Below, piece after piece: positions 17,303 through 25,533 of a stretch of 64,000 nucleotides of DNA (position 1 is its first letter; the number at the start of each line of letters is the position of its first letter). The DNA comes from JAVBPT01 sp031549455 (GTDB lineage: Bacteria; Bacillota; Clostridia; Lachnospirales; JAKSVV01): positions 12,537-76,536 of the forward strand of contig JAVBPT010000028.1 of NCBI GenBank assembly GCA_031549455.1. The letters run 5' to 3'. The position numbers and the translations under genes are program-made. Under the pieces are notes generated by a model. That model had not been told where the DNA came from. It ran no database searches and saw nothing but the letters and a program-made list of their open reading frames with translations.

Positions 17303-19327
17303 TTATGAAACGTCATTGAAATAATTGTCGATACTTACCTTGATATTTTCAATGACTTCTTCTACCTTTTTATCTTTTAATTGTACCCCAGCTGCTGTGA
17401 AGTGTCCGCCGCCCCCCAGCTCTTCCATAATGATTTGTACATTCACATTCCCGTTTGATCTAGCGCTAATTGAAGTCATATTGTCCTCGCCTTGGTAAAG
17501 CACAAACGAAGCCTCCACATCCACAATATTTAAAAGCTCATCTGCAATCTGTGCCACCACAATAAAATTATTCTTTACATTGCTCGGACAAACTGTAATC
17601 ACTGTTTTTTCCTTATATATTTGAGCATCCAAAACCGCTCTTGCTTTCTTCTTAAAAGTCTCGAAATCGTTTTGGAATAAAAACTTCACCCGCATATTCT
17701 CAGCACCGCACTTCTTTAAGAAGGCTGCTGCCTCAAATGTTTTGACTCCTGTTTTAAACATAAAGTTCTTGGTATCCACTAGGATCCCTGCAAGCATTGC
17801 ATCCACTTCAATCTCTGTAAACTTAATCTTCTCAACCATGTACTGTAAGATGTGTACCACCGCTTCACAGGAGGAAGAGGCAAATGGATCCAGGTAAACC
17901 ACCTTTGCCTTTTCTATAAAAGAGGTTCCACGGATATGATGATCTATGACCGCAACATTATCCATTATTTCAATCAATTCCGGGCATTCGGTATAACTCG
18001 GCACATTAACGTCCACCACAATTAAAAGCGTGTTATCTGAGTTCATCTCCTTTGCTCTTTCAGAAGGCAAAAAGAGGTCATCCTCATACTCATCCGATTG
18101 AACGATCTTATCATATACATTTTGAATCGCATTGTTGATAGAATCCAACACGATATAACTTGTTTTCCCAAGCTCCTTGGCCGCTCTACGCATCCCCAAT
18201 GCAGCCCCTAGTGCATCCAGGTCAATATTTTTGTGCCCCATGATAATGACATTCGATACGCCATCCATCATTTCTTTCAGAGCATATGCCTTGATTCTTG
18301 CTCTTGCCTTCGTGGCATTCTGACCCTCAATCTCTTGTTTGGATTTTGCGCCATAAAAGTCATAAATATTTTCTTCTTTTTTCACAACTGCTTGATTTCC
18401 ACCACGTGTTACAGCAAGTTCAATTGCATCTTTTGCATTCTCCATTAATAGCTCAATGGTATCCCCAAAGGTGCTCATCCCAATGCTTAATGTCACTGGA
18501 AGATCATTTCCAATGCTAATCTTTCTAATCTCCTCCAAAATCTTAAACTTGGACTCTATAATGATATTCATTTTGCTCTTGGTGAGAATAATTAGGAATT
18601 TATCGCGCTCTAGTTGCTTAATACTTCCATCAAGTTCTTTAATATACTTCTGAAGATTTCGGCTCACAAGTCCAAACAGCATTGGCCTTTTCGTGTCCTC
18701 TATGCTGTTTGTAATCTCCTCATAATTATCAATGTATACATACCCCAGTACGATCTTGCTCTCCTCATATTTGTTTTTAAGCTCCACTTTTTCTGTAACA
18801 TCAATAAAGAAAATGGTATAATAATTATCCATTTCGCTAGTCACTTCATTCCTTCGCTTGATAACCTCCACTTTTACGTGATAGTAATGATTATTAAACG
18901 AAAGCGTTTTAGGATTCTCTTTCATGATCTCTTCAATATCAAAATCCTTTATATAATCAACCAATTTCTTGTTTAAAAAGTCCTTCTTATCTAATATTTC
19001 AATAAACATATTGTTATACCAAACTATCTTCATGTCCTCATCGGTCACGACAGTTGGAACAGGCGTATTGTACTCCACTTCCTTTGCCACCATCTTTTGC
19101 AGCTTTCTATCCGGCACAAAACTCTTCAGCAGTTTTTGAAGCAAGAAGTTTAAAATGGTAAAAATGAATACGTTGACCACAAAAACGATGCCCACAAAAA
19201 AGAAAAACTCTCGTGAAAAACGCAATCTTAAAAAGGCATCCACATAGAGCATAACCGAAATGAGGATCTGTGTGATCATCAAATATTTTTTAACTTTTCC
19301 GAAAAATTCTTTTACTTCCATTTTCAC
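17303..19327 (-). CDS. gdpP: Cyclic-di-AMP phosphodiesterase, GdpP/YybT type
   Basis: 674-residue membrane enzyme that hydrolyses c-di-AMP, a signal for osmolyte, potassium and cell-wall homeostasis. Order: two N-terminal membrane segments (about 15-35 and 40-62), PAS domain (about 80-175), degenerate GGDEF domain (about 190-320, no GGDEF signature), DHH domain with NIDLDALGAALG, VVDVN and AVIDHHIRG, and DHHA1 domain with GGGGHFTAAGVQL. All expected DHH metal ligands seem present. Start is ambiguous: GTG at 19325-19327 abuts the previous stop, while an ATG lies two codons later. It is the third gene of an operon with two unknown membrane proteins. Confidence 0.95.
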   Translation of the reverse strand: MKMEVKEFFGKVKKYLMITQILISVMLYVDAFLRLRFSREFFFFVGIVFVVNVFIFTILNFLLQKLLKSFVPDRKLQKMVAKEVEYNTPVPTVVTDEDMKIVWYNNMFIEILDKKDFLNKKLVDYIKDFDIEEIMKENPKTLSFNNHYYHVKVEVIKRRNEVTSEMDNYYTIFFIDVTEKVELKNKYEESKIVLGYVYIDNYEEITNSIEDTKRPMLFGLVSRNLQKYIKELDGSIKQLERDKFLIILTKSKMNIIIESKFKILEEIRKISIGNDLPVTLSIGMSTFGDTIELLMENAKDAIELAVTRGGNQAVVKKEENIYDFYGAKSKQEIEGQNATKARARIKAYALKEMMDGVSNVIIMGHKNIDLDALGAALGMRRAAKELGKTSYIVLDSINNAIQNVYDKIVQSDEYEDDLFLPSERAKEMNSDNTLLIVVDVNVPSYTECPELIEIMDNVAVIDHHIRGTSFIEKAKVVYLDPFASSSCEAVVHILQYMVEKIKFTEIEVDAMLAGILVDTKNFMFKTGVKTFEAAAFLKKCGAENMRVKFLFQNDFETFKKKARAVLDAQIYKEKTVITVCPSNVKNNFIVVAQIADELLNIVDVEASFVLYQGEDNMTSISARSNGNVNVQIIMEELGGGGHFTAAGVQLKDKKVEEVIENIKVSIDNYFNDVS

Positions 19328-20110
19328 CTACTTCTGTTTATAAACAATAATGTTTATATTAAATAAACTCTGAGTAAATCCTATGATAAAATAAATCTGC
19401 GGGATGACGAAAAACAAAACAAGATTGATTAGGAAATAAGCGTTTTTCATCAAACTGTTTCTTATTCTCACAAATTTGGTAGACAGTTGTAAACCATAGA
19501 TAAGGATCACGATATAGATTAATCCAATCATATTTTGTATGGTTCTTTCTATAATCGGATTACCACTTGTAAAGAAAAAATCAAATACAAGCATGGTCAC
19601 AAGCAAGATGGGTACTTTCGCCGGAAGATATAAAATCCTGTTTTTTTCTTGTATCTTGTTCTTCACAATATTTTTAATTTTCTCGCCCGTTTTATCTTTT
19701 GTCTCATCATAGAGTACATATAAAATAAAATATTTTATTCTAAAGTATACCGAATCAATCACCAATACCAAGCTCAGCAGAAAAACCACCAGTATAGCGG
19801 GTGCAAAGTAATAGAGTAGCTCAAAAAAAGTATCCAAGTTCAGATGATTTCGATAAGTGAAGTCTGCGATATCGACAACCGTGTAGGTGTTTTCTCCTTT
19901 TCCAAGCCCATCCTCAAGTTTCTCAATCGAACGGTCAACGTCTTGGGTCAAAAACTCTTTTAGCGCATCAATTTTCCTATAGCCGTAATCAACAAGATTA
20001 AACTGATAATAATGATGACAAACAAAATAGAAAGCAATGCAGAATGCAATGACAAACAACAAATTTCTTTCTATTTTCTTATTCTTAGTAAATTGACCTA
20101 ATTTTAGCAT
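19328..20110 (-). CDS. Unknown five-pass membrane protein
   Basis: 260 residues, not recognised. One membrane segment near the N-terminus (about 18-35), a loop of about 55 mostly polar residues (likely extracellular), then four more hydrophobic segments (about 93-115, 165-185, 192-212, 226-250) separated by a Lys/Asp-rich cytosolic loop (about 125-160). The C-terminus is basic. Its TAG directly abuts the gdpP start and it begins 9 bp after the FGE-like gene, so translational coupling with gdpP is probable. A role in c-di-AMP or envelope signalling is inferred only from position. Confidence 0.75.
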   Translation of the reverse strand: MLKLGQFTKNKKIERNLLFVIAFCIAFYFVCHHYYQFNLVDYGYRKIDALKEFLTQDVDRSIEKLEDGLGKGENTYTVVDIADFTYRNHLNLDTFFELLYYFAPAILVVFLLSLVLVIDSVYFRIKYFILYVLYDETKDKTGEKIKNIVKNKIQEKNRILYLPAKVPILLVTMLVFDFFFTSGNPIIERTIQNMIGLIYIVILIYGLQLSTKFVRIRNSLMKNAYFLINLVLFFVIPQIYFIIGFTQSLFNINIIVYKQK

Positions 20111-20119
20111 TTTTACCCC

Positions 20120-21850
20120 TTATTTTATATACATAAATGGTCTAAATCCAATATTTCTTGAGACAACACTCTCTTTCGTAACCTTCTTTCGGTAAGAGGT
20201 GGTTTGCAACTTTCCAAGACTGTCATAACTACCACCTCTAATCACAATATGGTCTCCCACTTTTTCATTTGTCATTTCCCAGAGATTACCTGCGAAATCA
20301 AATAAGTTAAATCGCATGGTCTGCATTGTGATTGCAGCATTTAAAGGCTTTGCCTCTCCATTTAATTTATATCCGGCGATGTCCGAATCATAAAAATTCC
20401 CCCATTCCATAACACTTAAGTCGTCCCTTATTCCCAGATCCGAAAGAAGCATCACCACTGTATCCCACTCTGATCCATACGGAATATGTGGAGTAATCAT
20501 TGAAACATTGGGAAATAAATTTTTTACAATGGTCGTAGCAGAGTCGAAATCGACATAATTGTAGAGCTTATCCGAACTTACATCTTTTGCATCGCTTCTT
20601 CCCGCTTCAATCATCACTTCGGGTTTATTGGCCATTGCTTTTATATGGGCTGATTTTGTTGTCGTTTTGCCATCTGAACTTGATTCAAATTTGGTGCTGG
20701 ATTCATATCGTCCAGCATAAAACCCGTTATATTTTTCAATGCTATCCACTAACTCCTTTGGCAAGGTCTCCTTATAATTTTCATATTCATCGTCCTGGCC
20801 GCCGAAATTTCTTTTCCCAAAGTAAGTCGTCCCTTCCTCCTCATTTATTCTGCCCAGGTCGTTTGAGATATAATCCACTGGAATGTAAACAAATTGGTTG
20901 CCCACACCAAGAGTCAGATCCTTTAGGAACTTTCCATCCGAATAAAATGCGATATTGGCATCTTCCTGTGCATCACTTATCACAATCCCAGTGTCTTTTG
21001 TCCCTGTTACGTAATAGAATCCATCTGGAACTAGAACGCCCGCCGAGTTTGGAACACCCTCGTCTGTTATGCAGACTCCCTTTCGAATGGTAATGGTTTG
21101 TTCAACCATCCCCTTCATAGTGGTATCAATTTTATAAATCCTACCTTCTGTATCTACCTTTTTGAAATTAGAGGTAAGGCCCTCGTATACTGTAACGTCT
21201 TCTATTGCAAAATCATTAACCGGTTTGTTGAAAATGATTGTGTATTCTTTTACTTCCTTAGATCGCCTTTGTTCCACAATAACCGGGTAGGGTTCAGCTG
21301 GTGCAATCGTAATCTTCTGGTTGAAAGCGAAAACCATCGGCGAATTTGGCGCAGGTAGTTTTGCATCGATCAGTTCATTATCCACGTTATAGATACCCGC
21401 CCCATTTAAAAGCAACGAGTCCTCATTTGGATAATTTAACGTCTCAACCTGGTCCCCAAAATGGGTAATGTATTTTAAACGAATGGTGCGGTCATCTGGT
21501 TGCTCCAGAAAATGTGCGAATCTTTTTTGGCTTGCTTGTATATTTAATTCAAGTTTGATGTTCTCTGGGTTTTGTATTGTAATCGGATTGTTGTATTTTA
21601 CATCAATGATCAAGGGTGTTTGCACAATATAGATGCCAGATTCCTGATCAACCGTCACACCTATAATATTGACAATCTTCGCTCTTTCAAAAGCTTTCAT
21701 TTCTTCCATATGAATATAAAACGATGCTCCAATCAGAATACAAACAAGTATTAAAAACAATCCGAGTATTTTATAAGTCGTCTTTGATTTCGAAGCCTTA
21801 AATAAACTCACGATCATACCCGCCAATACCTTTTCCAACTTATTTAACAT
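20120..21850 (-). CDS. Membrane-anchored protein with FGE/SUMF1-like C-terminal domain
   Basis: About 576 residues. One N-terminal membrane segment (about 26-47) puts the rest outside the cell. The middle (about 190-275) resembles a bacterial Ig-like beta-sandwich. The C-terminal ~200 residues resemble the formylglycine-generating-enzyme/C-type-lectin fold: FYAGRYESS, PYGSEWDTVV, FAGNLWEMTNE, IVIRGGSYDS and RNIGFRPFMY. I see no pair of cysteines at the catalytic positions of true FGEs, so a binding or structural role is more likely than sulfatase modification. The start is the ATG at 21848-21850 behind AAGGAG. First gene of an operon ending in gdpP, with a strong promoter. Confidence 0.75.
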   Translation of the reverse strand: MLNKLEKVLAGMIVSLFKASKSKTTYKILGLFLILVCILIGASFYIHMEEMKAFERAKIVNIIGVTVDQESGIYIVQTPLIIDVKYNNPITIQNPENIKLELNIQASQKRFAHFLEQPDDRTIRLKYITHFGDQVETLNYPNEDSLLLNGAGIYNVDNELIDAKLPAPNSPMVFAFNQKITIAPAEPYPVIVEQRRSKEVKEYTIIFNKPVNDFAIEDVTVYEGLTSNFKKVDTEGRIYKIDTTMKGMVEQTITIRKGVCITDEGVPNSAGVLVPDGFYYVTGTKDTGIVISDAQEDANIAFYSDGKFLKDLTLGVGNQFVYIPVDYISNDLGRINEEEGTTYFGKRNFGGQDDEYENYKETLPKELVDSIEKYNGFYAGRYESSTKFESSSDGKTTTKSAHIKAMANKPEVMIEAGRSDAKDVSSDKLYNYVDFDSATTIVKNLFPNVSMITPHIPYGSEWDTVVMLLSDLGIRDDLSVMEWGNFYDSDIAGYKLNGEAKPLNAAITMQTMRFNLFDFAGNLWEMTNEKVGDHIVIRGGSYDSLGKLQTTSYRKKVTKESVVSRNIGFRPFMYIK

Positions 21851-21876
21851 GGACACTCCTTCTGTTTTTTAATCCT

Positions 21877-21904
21877 ATTCTAGCGTATATTTTTTCAAAG
21901 TCAA
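21877..21904 (-). promoter_or_regulatory. Promoter of FGE-like/gdpP operon
   Basis: Minus strand TTGACT (21899-21904), 16-bp spacer, TAGAAT (21877-21882), about 20 bases before the ribosome site. Confidence 0.7.
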
Positions 21905-21909
21905 TGGTG

Positions 21910-21936
21910 AAAAAAGAATGTTATTTGCTAACATTC
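21910..21936 (-). terminator. Terminator of the ECF sigma operon
   Basis: Minus strand GAATGTTA, loop GCAAA, TAACATTC then TTTTTT. The stop codon of the last gene lies at the loop/3' arm border, so the hairpin overlaps the coding end. Confidence 0.8.
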
Positions 21937-22574
21937 TCTTCTATTATCTGTACACTATTTTGATTGTTTGTGTTGATCAATAATTTTATTTCGTCCACCC
22001 ACTCCGGTAGATAGGATATCTCGATCATTTCTTGATCGTAATCGACCTGACTATAACGACCCACAATATGAGGCGTTTCTCTAATTATGTTTACAAACTC
22101 ACTCATCGAAACCTCTTTAGTGGTAATGCTGGAGCGGACCCAGGTCCGGTCCATCTCCCTATCTTCAATAACGACCGGAATAATCTTTTTGCCGGTTTTA
22201 TTAATAATCTTTACTCCCTTTTCAAAAGAAAAATACTCCTCGTGGCTCATAAATGTGTTGAGTGCCATTGCCCTCGTTTCATCACTGGTTAAAATTTGAT
22301 TGAGTCCATAATCAATCATACTAAAAATGCCACCAAAGAAAACGATAAAAAAGAGTAAGAAAATGCTAATAATATCATATTTGATTCGAACATCCTTTTT
22401 AAAAGCGTTATAGAGCACTTCACAGCCAAAAAACACAAAGATCAGTGGCCATAACATAAAAATATATCGGTACATATTTATTTGCATAAACATTTGAAAG
22501 AATACACAAAGGCCAAATAGAATCAAAGTAAAACCAAAGGTGAGCGTTCCATTTCGAACAATTTTATTCTCCAT
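21921..22574 (-). CDS. Unknown membrane protein of ECF sigma operon
   Basis: 217 residues, not recognised. Three hydrophobic segments in the first 90 residues (about 10-30, 34-55, 68-88), the first two with the look of the small LiaI/LiaF-like N-terminal membrane modules. About 120 hydrophilic residues follow, predicted to lie on one side of the membrane, ending in an Asn-rich tail. The start overlaps the previous gene by 11 bases behind AGGAGG. Last gene of a four-gene overlapping operon led by an ECF sigma factor; an envelope-stress role is inferred from that. Confidence 0.75.
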   Translation of the reverse strand: MENKIVRNGTLTFGFTLILFGLCVFFQMFMQINMYRYIFMLWPLIFVFFGCEVLYNAFKKDVRIKYDIISIFLLFFIVFFGGIFSMIDYGLNQILTSDETRAMALNTFMSHEEYFSFEKGVKIINKTGKKIIPVVIEDREMDRTWVRSSITTKEVSMSEFVNIIRETPHIVGRYSQVDYDQEMIEISYLPEWVDEIKLLINTNNQNSVQIIEENVSK

Positions 22575-23073
22575 CTCGTCTTCCTCCTATCTTTGATGTA
22601 ATAATCTTTATGCCCACAATGATAGATGCAAGAGAGATAAGTAATGCCGGAAAGATCGAGGAGATGAAATAGCTTACATCTGAAAGCCATCTAACATTAT
22701 AGTAATTTGCAAAACGATTGATGATTCCATTTGCCATGATATAAATCCCAAGAACCACCAACCCGATGCCAACTAAGGCGTGAAAATTTTTAAAGTTCCA
22801 CCGAATGGTTTCACTCCCTTTTAACAAGGAATCCCATATGTATTTGTCCTCTCCGCACTCCTCATTCCGAATATGGAAGGTATCAAAGAAGCTGTAGAAT
22901 ACAATAATTGGAACCGGAAACATAAAAATTTCTGTACGCGTCATGATGCTAAGAGCTATAAAAGCTGTCATAGTAAGCATAATTGAAATTCCGCGTTTCA
23001 TATAGTTCTGATACATTTGACCTGCGCCCGGTATGAGGCTAAAACAGAATGTGAAAAATAGATTTTTTTTCAT
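22564..23073 (-). CDS. Unknown four-pass membrane protein of ECF sigma operon
   Basis: 169 residues, not recognised in detail. The N-terminus (SLIPGAGQMYQNYMKRG) resembles TM2-type small membrane proteins, which carry a Pro-Gly-x-Gly turn between helices. Hydrophobic segments lie at about 6-20, 28-64, 100-118 and 137-160, with a charged loop between. ATGA overlap with the upstream anti-sigma candidate indicates translational coupling. No function can be assigned. Confidence 0.75.
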   Translation of the reverse strand: MKKNLFFTFCFSLIPGAGQMYQNYMKRGISIMLTMTAFIALSIMTRTEIFMFPVPIIVFYSFFDTFHIRNEECGEDKYIWDSLLKGSETIRWNFKNFHALVGIGLVVLGIYIMANGIINRFANYYNVRWLSDVSYFISSIFPALLISLASIIVGIKIITSKIGGRRDGE

Positions 23074-23435
23074 TTTTGATTCTCCTTTACATTTCTTTCA
23101 TTTAAAACAAAATTGCTCGCTTTGTTGACCACCTCTCCCAACCGATCATATAAGGTGTCCATATCTCCTGACTTGACCAGCTCCTGAGAAGTGAACTTGG
23201 TAAACACCCCCGTCTGCCAGATAAAAAAGGATAAGAGGATACAAGCCACCATTTTGGAAAGTTCAAGATAAATATCCAGTTTCTCTTTTATCTTTCTTTT
23301 TTGAATCCTTCTCAAAATCTTGGCTTCTAGATGGGATGGTAGAATAACCTCTTCCACTTCCATTTCATGAATATAATACTCCAGCTGATTACTTTGTTCT
23401 AACAAATCTTCAATTTCTTGTATTTTCTTATTCAC
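23070..23435 (-). CDS. Probable membrane-bound anti-sigma factor
   Basis: 121 residues with a basic, helical N-terminal half (about 1-62), one membrane segment (about 66-84, VACILLSFFIWQTGVF) and a short outer tail. The N-terminal half has no recognisable zinc-binding HxxxCxxC motif. The gene starts with GTG overlapping the sigma-factor TGA (GTGA) behind GGAGGTG, the usual arrangement for an ECF sigma factor and its cognate anti-sigma. Function is inferred from size, topology and position. Confidence 0.65.
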   Translation of the reverse strand: MNKKIQEIEDLLEQSNQLEYYIHEMEVEEVILPSHLEAKILRRIQKRKIKEKLDIYLELSKMVACILLSFFIWQTGVFTKFTSQELVKSGDMDTLYDRLGEVVNKASNFVLNERNVKENQK

Positions 23436-23950
23436 AAGTGTTCACCACCTTTCTCTAGTATTTTTTGTTTTATTTTCTCTCGAGCTCTATGAAGTTGAAC
23501 TTTTATAATAGAGGAATCTACCCTTTTTACTTTTGCAATTTCATCGATTTTCATCTGCTTTATGTAAAAATCATTTAAGATCTCTCGATAAGGTGACTTC
23601 AACTCATTTATCGTTTCTAAAATTTCTTGGGATTCCTCTTGCTTTAGAGCCTCTCTTTCCAAGTCCGAATCGCAATCCATTTCTTCATTGATTGCATCTG
23701 TTATTCTACGCATTCTGGTTTCTTTACTTTTCAAATGATCCTTACATTTATTAAGAGCAATCTTGCAAATAAGGTTTTTAAGCTCGACATCCGATAAATT
23801 CTTGTACCTTTCTGAGTGTATAAAAATACTTAAAAAGGTCTCTTGGACTTGTTCCTCTGCATCCTGAACATTTCCGAGTAGATCCAAGCAAATTTTATAC
23901 ACGAGTCGAATATATTGTTTGACCAATTGTTCAATGAATAATTCTCTCAC
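23432..23950 (-). CDS. ECF (sigma-70 family) RNA polymerase sigma factor
   Basis: About 172-residue sigma factor with region 2 (KICLDLLGNVQDAEEQVQET, then FLSIFIHSERY) and region 4 (YREILNDFYIKQMKIDEIAK, then VDSSIIKVQLHRAREKIKQK). No region 3, as expected for ECF factors. The chosen start is GTG at 23948-23950, 6 bases after GAGGAG; an in-frame ATG at 23969-23971 lies within the apparent -10 element and has no ribosome site. It heads an operon with a probable anti-sigma and two membrane proteins, so it probably answers an envelope signal. Confidence 0.88.
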   Translation of the reverse strand: MRELFIEQLVKQYIRLVYKICLDLLGNVQDAEEQVQETFLSIFIHSERYKNLSDVELKNLICKIALNKCKDHLKSKETRMRRITDAINEEMDCDSDLEREALKQEESQEILETINELKSPYREILNDFYIKQMKIDEIAKVKRVDSSIIKVQLHRAREKIKQKILEKGGEHL

Positions 23951-23969
23951 AAATAGCTCCTCTATGATC

Positions 23970-23998
23970 ATTATAACGAATTATTTCTTTAAAGGTAA
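23970..23998 (-). promoter_or_regulatory. Candidate promoter of ECF sigma operon
   Basis: Minus strand TTACCT (23993-23998), 17-bp spacer, TATAAT (23970-23975). The -10 is perfect and the -35 weak. Whether the ECF factor also reads its own promoter cannot be told. Confidence 0.5.
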
Positions 23999-23999
23999 C

Positions 24000-24023
24000 A
24001 AAAAAATAACTTTTTCAAGTTAC
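24000..24023 (-). terminator. Terminator after lipoprotein / por operon
   Basis: Minus strand GTAACTT, loop GAAA, AAGTTAT followed by TTTTTTTG, 13 bases after the lipoprotein stop. Confidence 0.75.
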
Positions 24024-24036
24024 TTTTTTAGTTTTT

Positions 24037-24543
24037 TTAATATACACTTTTTACACAGTTTTCTATTTCTTGTTGAGTGGCTCCATTATCTAAATATACA
24101 CTATGGGTATATCCATCTTTTTCCCAGGTTGCTAAGTAAAACTTATCGATGTTTCCCTGTAATTTAGCCGGAATATCCCCCGTCATAGTGAGAACAGTTT
24201 CATAAGTCATATAGATGCCACTAATTTCATCTTGAGATACGTCCTTGGCCATACGATAAGTTGCGTATCGTTCGCCATTTTGATTGTACATAACTTGTGC
24301 AATTTTCATATCAATTGTGCTAAAGTCCTTTACTAGGTTGGCATCATTAAGCGTTTTGGGCTCGATCACTGTGAACCCAATGGCCGTGCTCATTTCCGTC
24401 AGCGTATTGTAGTCTTTCATAGGTGAAACCACATTTACCTCATCTGTATCATTATACACATCATCTTTGATCTTTTTTTCACCACATGATGTTAACACAA
24501 ACACCATGAACGTGAAAACCAAAACGATTCCTATTCTTTTCAT
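24037..24543 (-). CDS. Unknown lipoprotein
   Basis: 168 residues with a type II signal peptide: basic MKRIG, a hydrophobic stretch, and lipobox LTSC with the lipidated Cys at residue 20. The mature domain of about 148 residues has alternating beta segments (MYNQNGERYATYRMA, DKFYLATWEKDGYTHSVY), resembling DUF4367-like small lipoproteins of Clostridia. Function unknown. It begins 44 bp after porB with AGGAGG and no separate promoter is evident, so it may be transcribed at the end of the por operon, or under an unseen promoter. Confidence 0.8.
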   Translation of the reverse strand: MKRIGIVLVFTFMVFVLTSCGEKKIKDDVYNDTDEVNVVSPMKDYNTLTEMSTAIGFTVIEPKTLNDANLVKDFSTIDMKIAQVMYNQNGERYATYRMAKDVSQDEISGIYMTYETVLTMTGDIPAKLQGNIDKFYLATWEKDGYTHSVYLDNGATQQEIENCVKSVY

Positions 24544-24586
24544 ATTCTCTTTCCTCCTATCTTAATTTTTCCACTTTGTGTTTTAA

Positions 24587-25519
24587 TTATTCAGCTTCTC
24601 CGCATAAAGCAAGCAGTTGGTTCCATTTTCGATCAATTTCCTTTTGAATATCTTCCACAAGCTCTGGTTTAGATAGTACGTGTTTGAACCTACCTTGCAT
24701 TTCCAAGAAATCACTGATTGGTCTTTTACTCTTCGGCTTATAGTTCAGTTTGTAAACACCATTTTCATACTCATAAAGTGGCCAAAAGCAGGTATCTACT
24801 GCTACTTGAGAAATCGCAAGTAGATCTTCCGTTGGATATCTCCACCCCCTTGGACAAGGAGCAAGAACATTCATAAATGCAGGTCCTTTTGTATAGATTG
24901 CTTTTTCTGATTTTTCATATAAATCTTTGAAGTTTTGTGTGATTGCAGATTGTGCAACATACGGAAGATCATGCGCAATCATCACTTGGGTTAGATCCTT
25001 TTTAAATTGCTGCTTCCCTTCTACCACTTTTCCAGCCGGAGAGGTGGTGGTATCAGCATACTTGGGCGTCGCTGAGGATCTTTGAATCCCCGTGTTCATA
25101 TAAGCGCCATTGTCATAGCAAACATACACCATATCATGGCCTCTTTCCATTGCGCCAGAAAGGGATTGAAGTCCGATGTCGTAGGTTCCCCCATCGCCAC
25201 CGAATGCAATAAATTTATAAGTATCATTTATCTGACCCGTCTTTTTCATTGCCATATAAGCGGCTTCCGCTCCTGAAATGGTCGCGCCCGCGTTTTCAAA
25301 CGCCGAGTGAATAAATGAATCACGCCATGCAGTATATGGATAGAGGAAGGTTGATACTTCAAGACATCCTGTTGCCGATCCAATCACCGCTTTGTCCTCT
25401 TCCTTTAGTGCTCTAAGTACAGTTCGAACCACGGGTGGTGCGCCACATCCTGCACACATTCTATGACCGCCTGTTAACCTTTCCGGTTTATTCATCACTT
25501 CTTTAATATTATAAGCCAT
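24587..25519 (-). CDS. porB: Pyruvate:ferredoxin oxidoreductase, beta subunit
   Basis: 310-residue TPP-binding subunit of the four-subunit POR, which converts pyruvate and CoA to acetyl-CoA, CO2 and reduced ferredoxin (or the reverse). It has the cysteine pair HRMCAGCGAP for a [4Fe-4S] cluster, the TPP motif GGDGGTYDIGLQSL and downstream YDNGAYMNTG. The segment GCLEVSTFLYPYTAW is typical of pyruvate-specific enzymes rather than 2-oxoglutarate or branched-chain ones. It lies 14 bp after porA. Confidence 0.93.
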   Translation of the reverse strand: MAYNIKEVMNKPERLTGGHRMCAGCGAPPVVRTVLRALKEEDKAVIGSATGCLEVSTFLYPYTAWRDSFIHSAFENAGATISGAEAAYMAMKKTGQINDTYKFIAFGGDGGTYDIGLQSLSGAMERGHDMVYVCYDNGAYMNTGIQRSSATPKYADTTTSPAGKVVEGKQQFKKDLTQVMIAHDLPYVAQSAITQNFKDLYEKSEKAIYTKGPAFMNVLAPCPRGWRYPTEDLLAISQVAVDTCFWPLYEYENGVYKLNYKPKSKRPISDFLEMQGRFKHVLSKPELVEDIQKEIDRKWNQLLALCGEAE

Positions 25520-25533
25520 CTTCCTTCTCCTTT

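Noticed and set aside
20587..21093. 168-codon plus-strand open frame opposite the FGE-like gene
   Set aside because: No ribosome site, no recognisable domain and many His/Pro/Leu as expected from an antisense frame; the minus-strand gene has clear domains.
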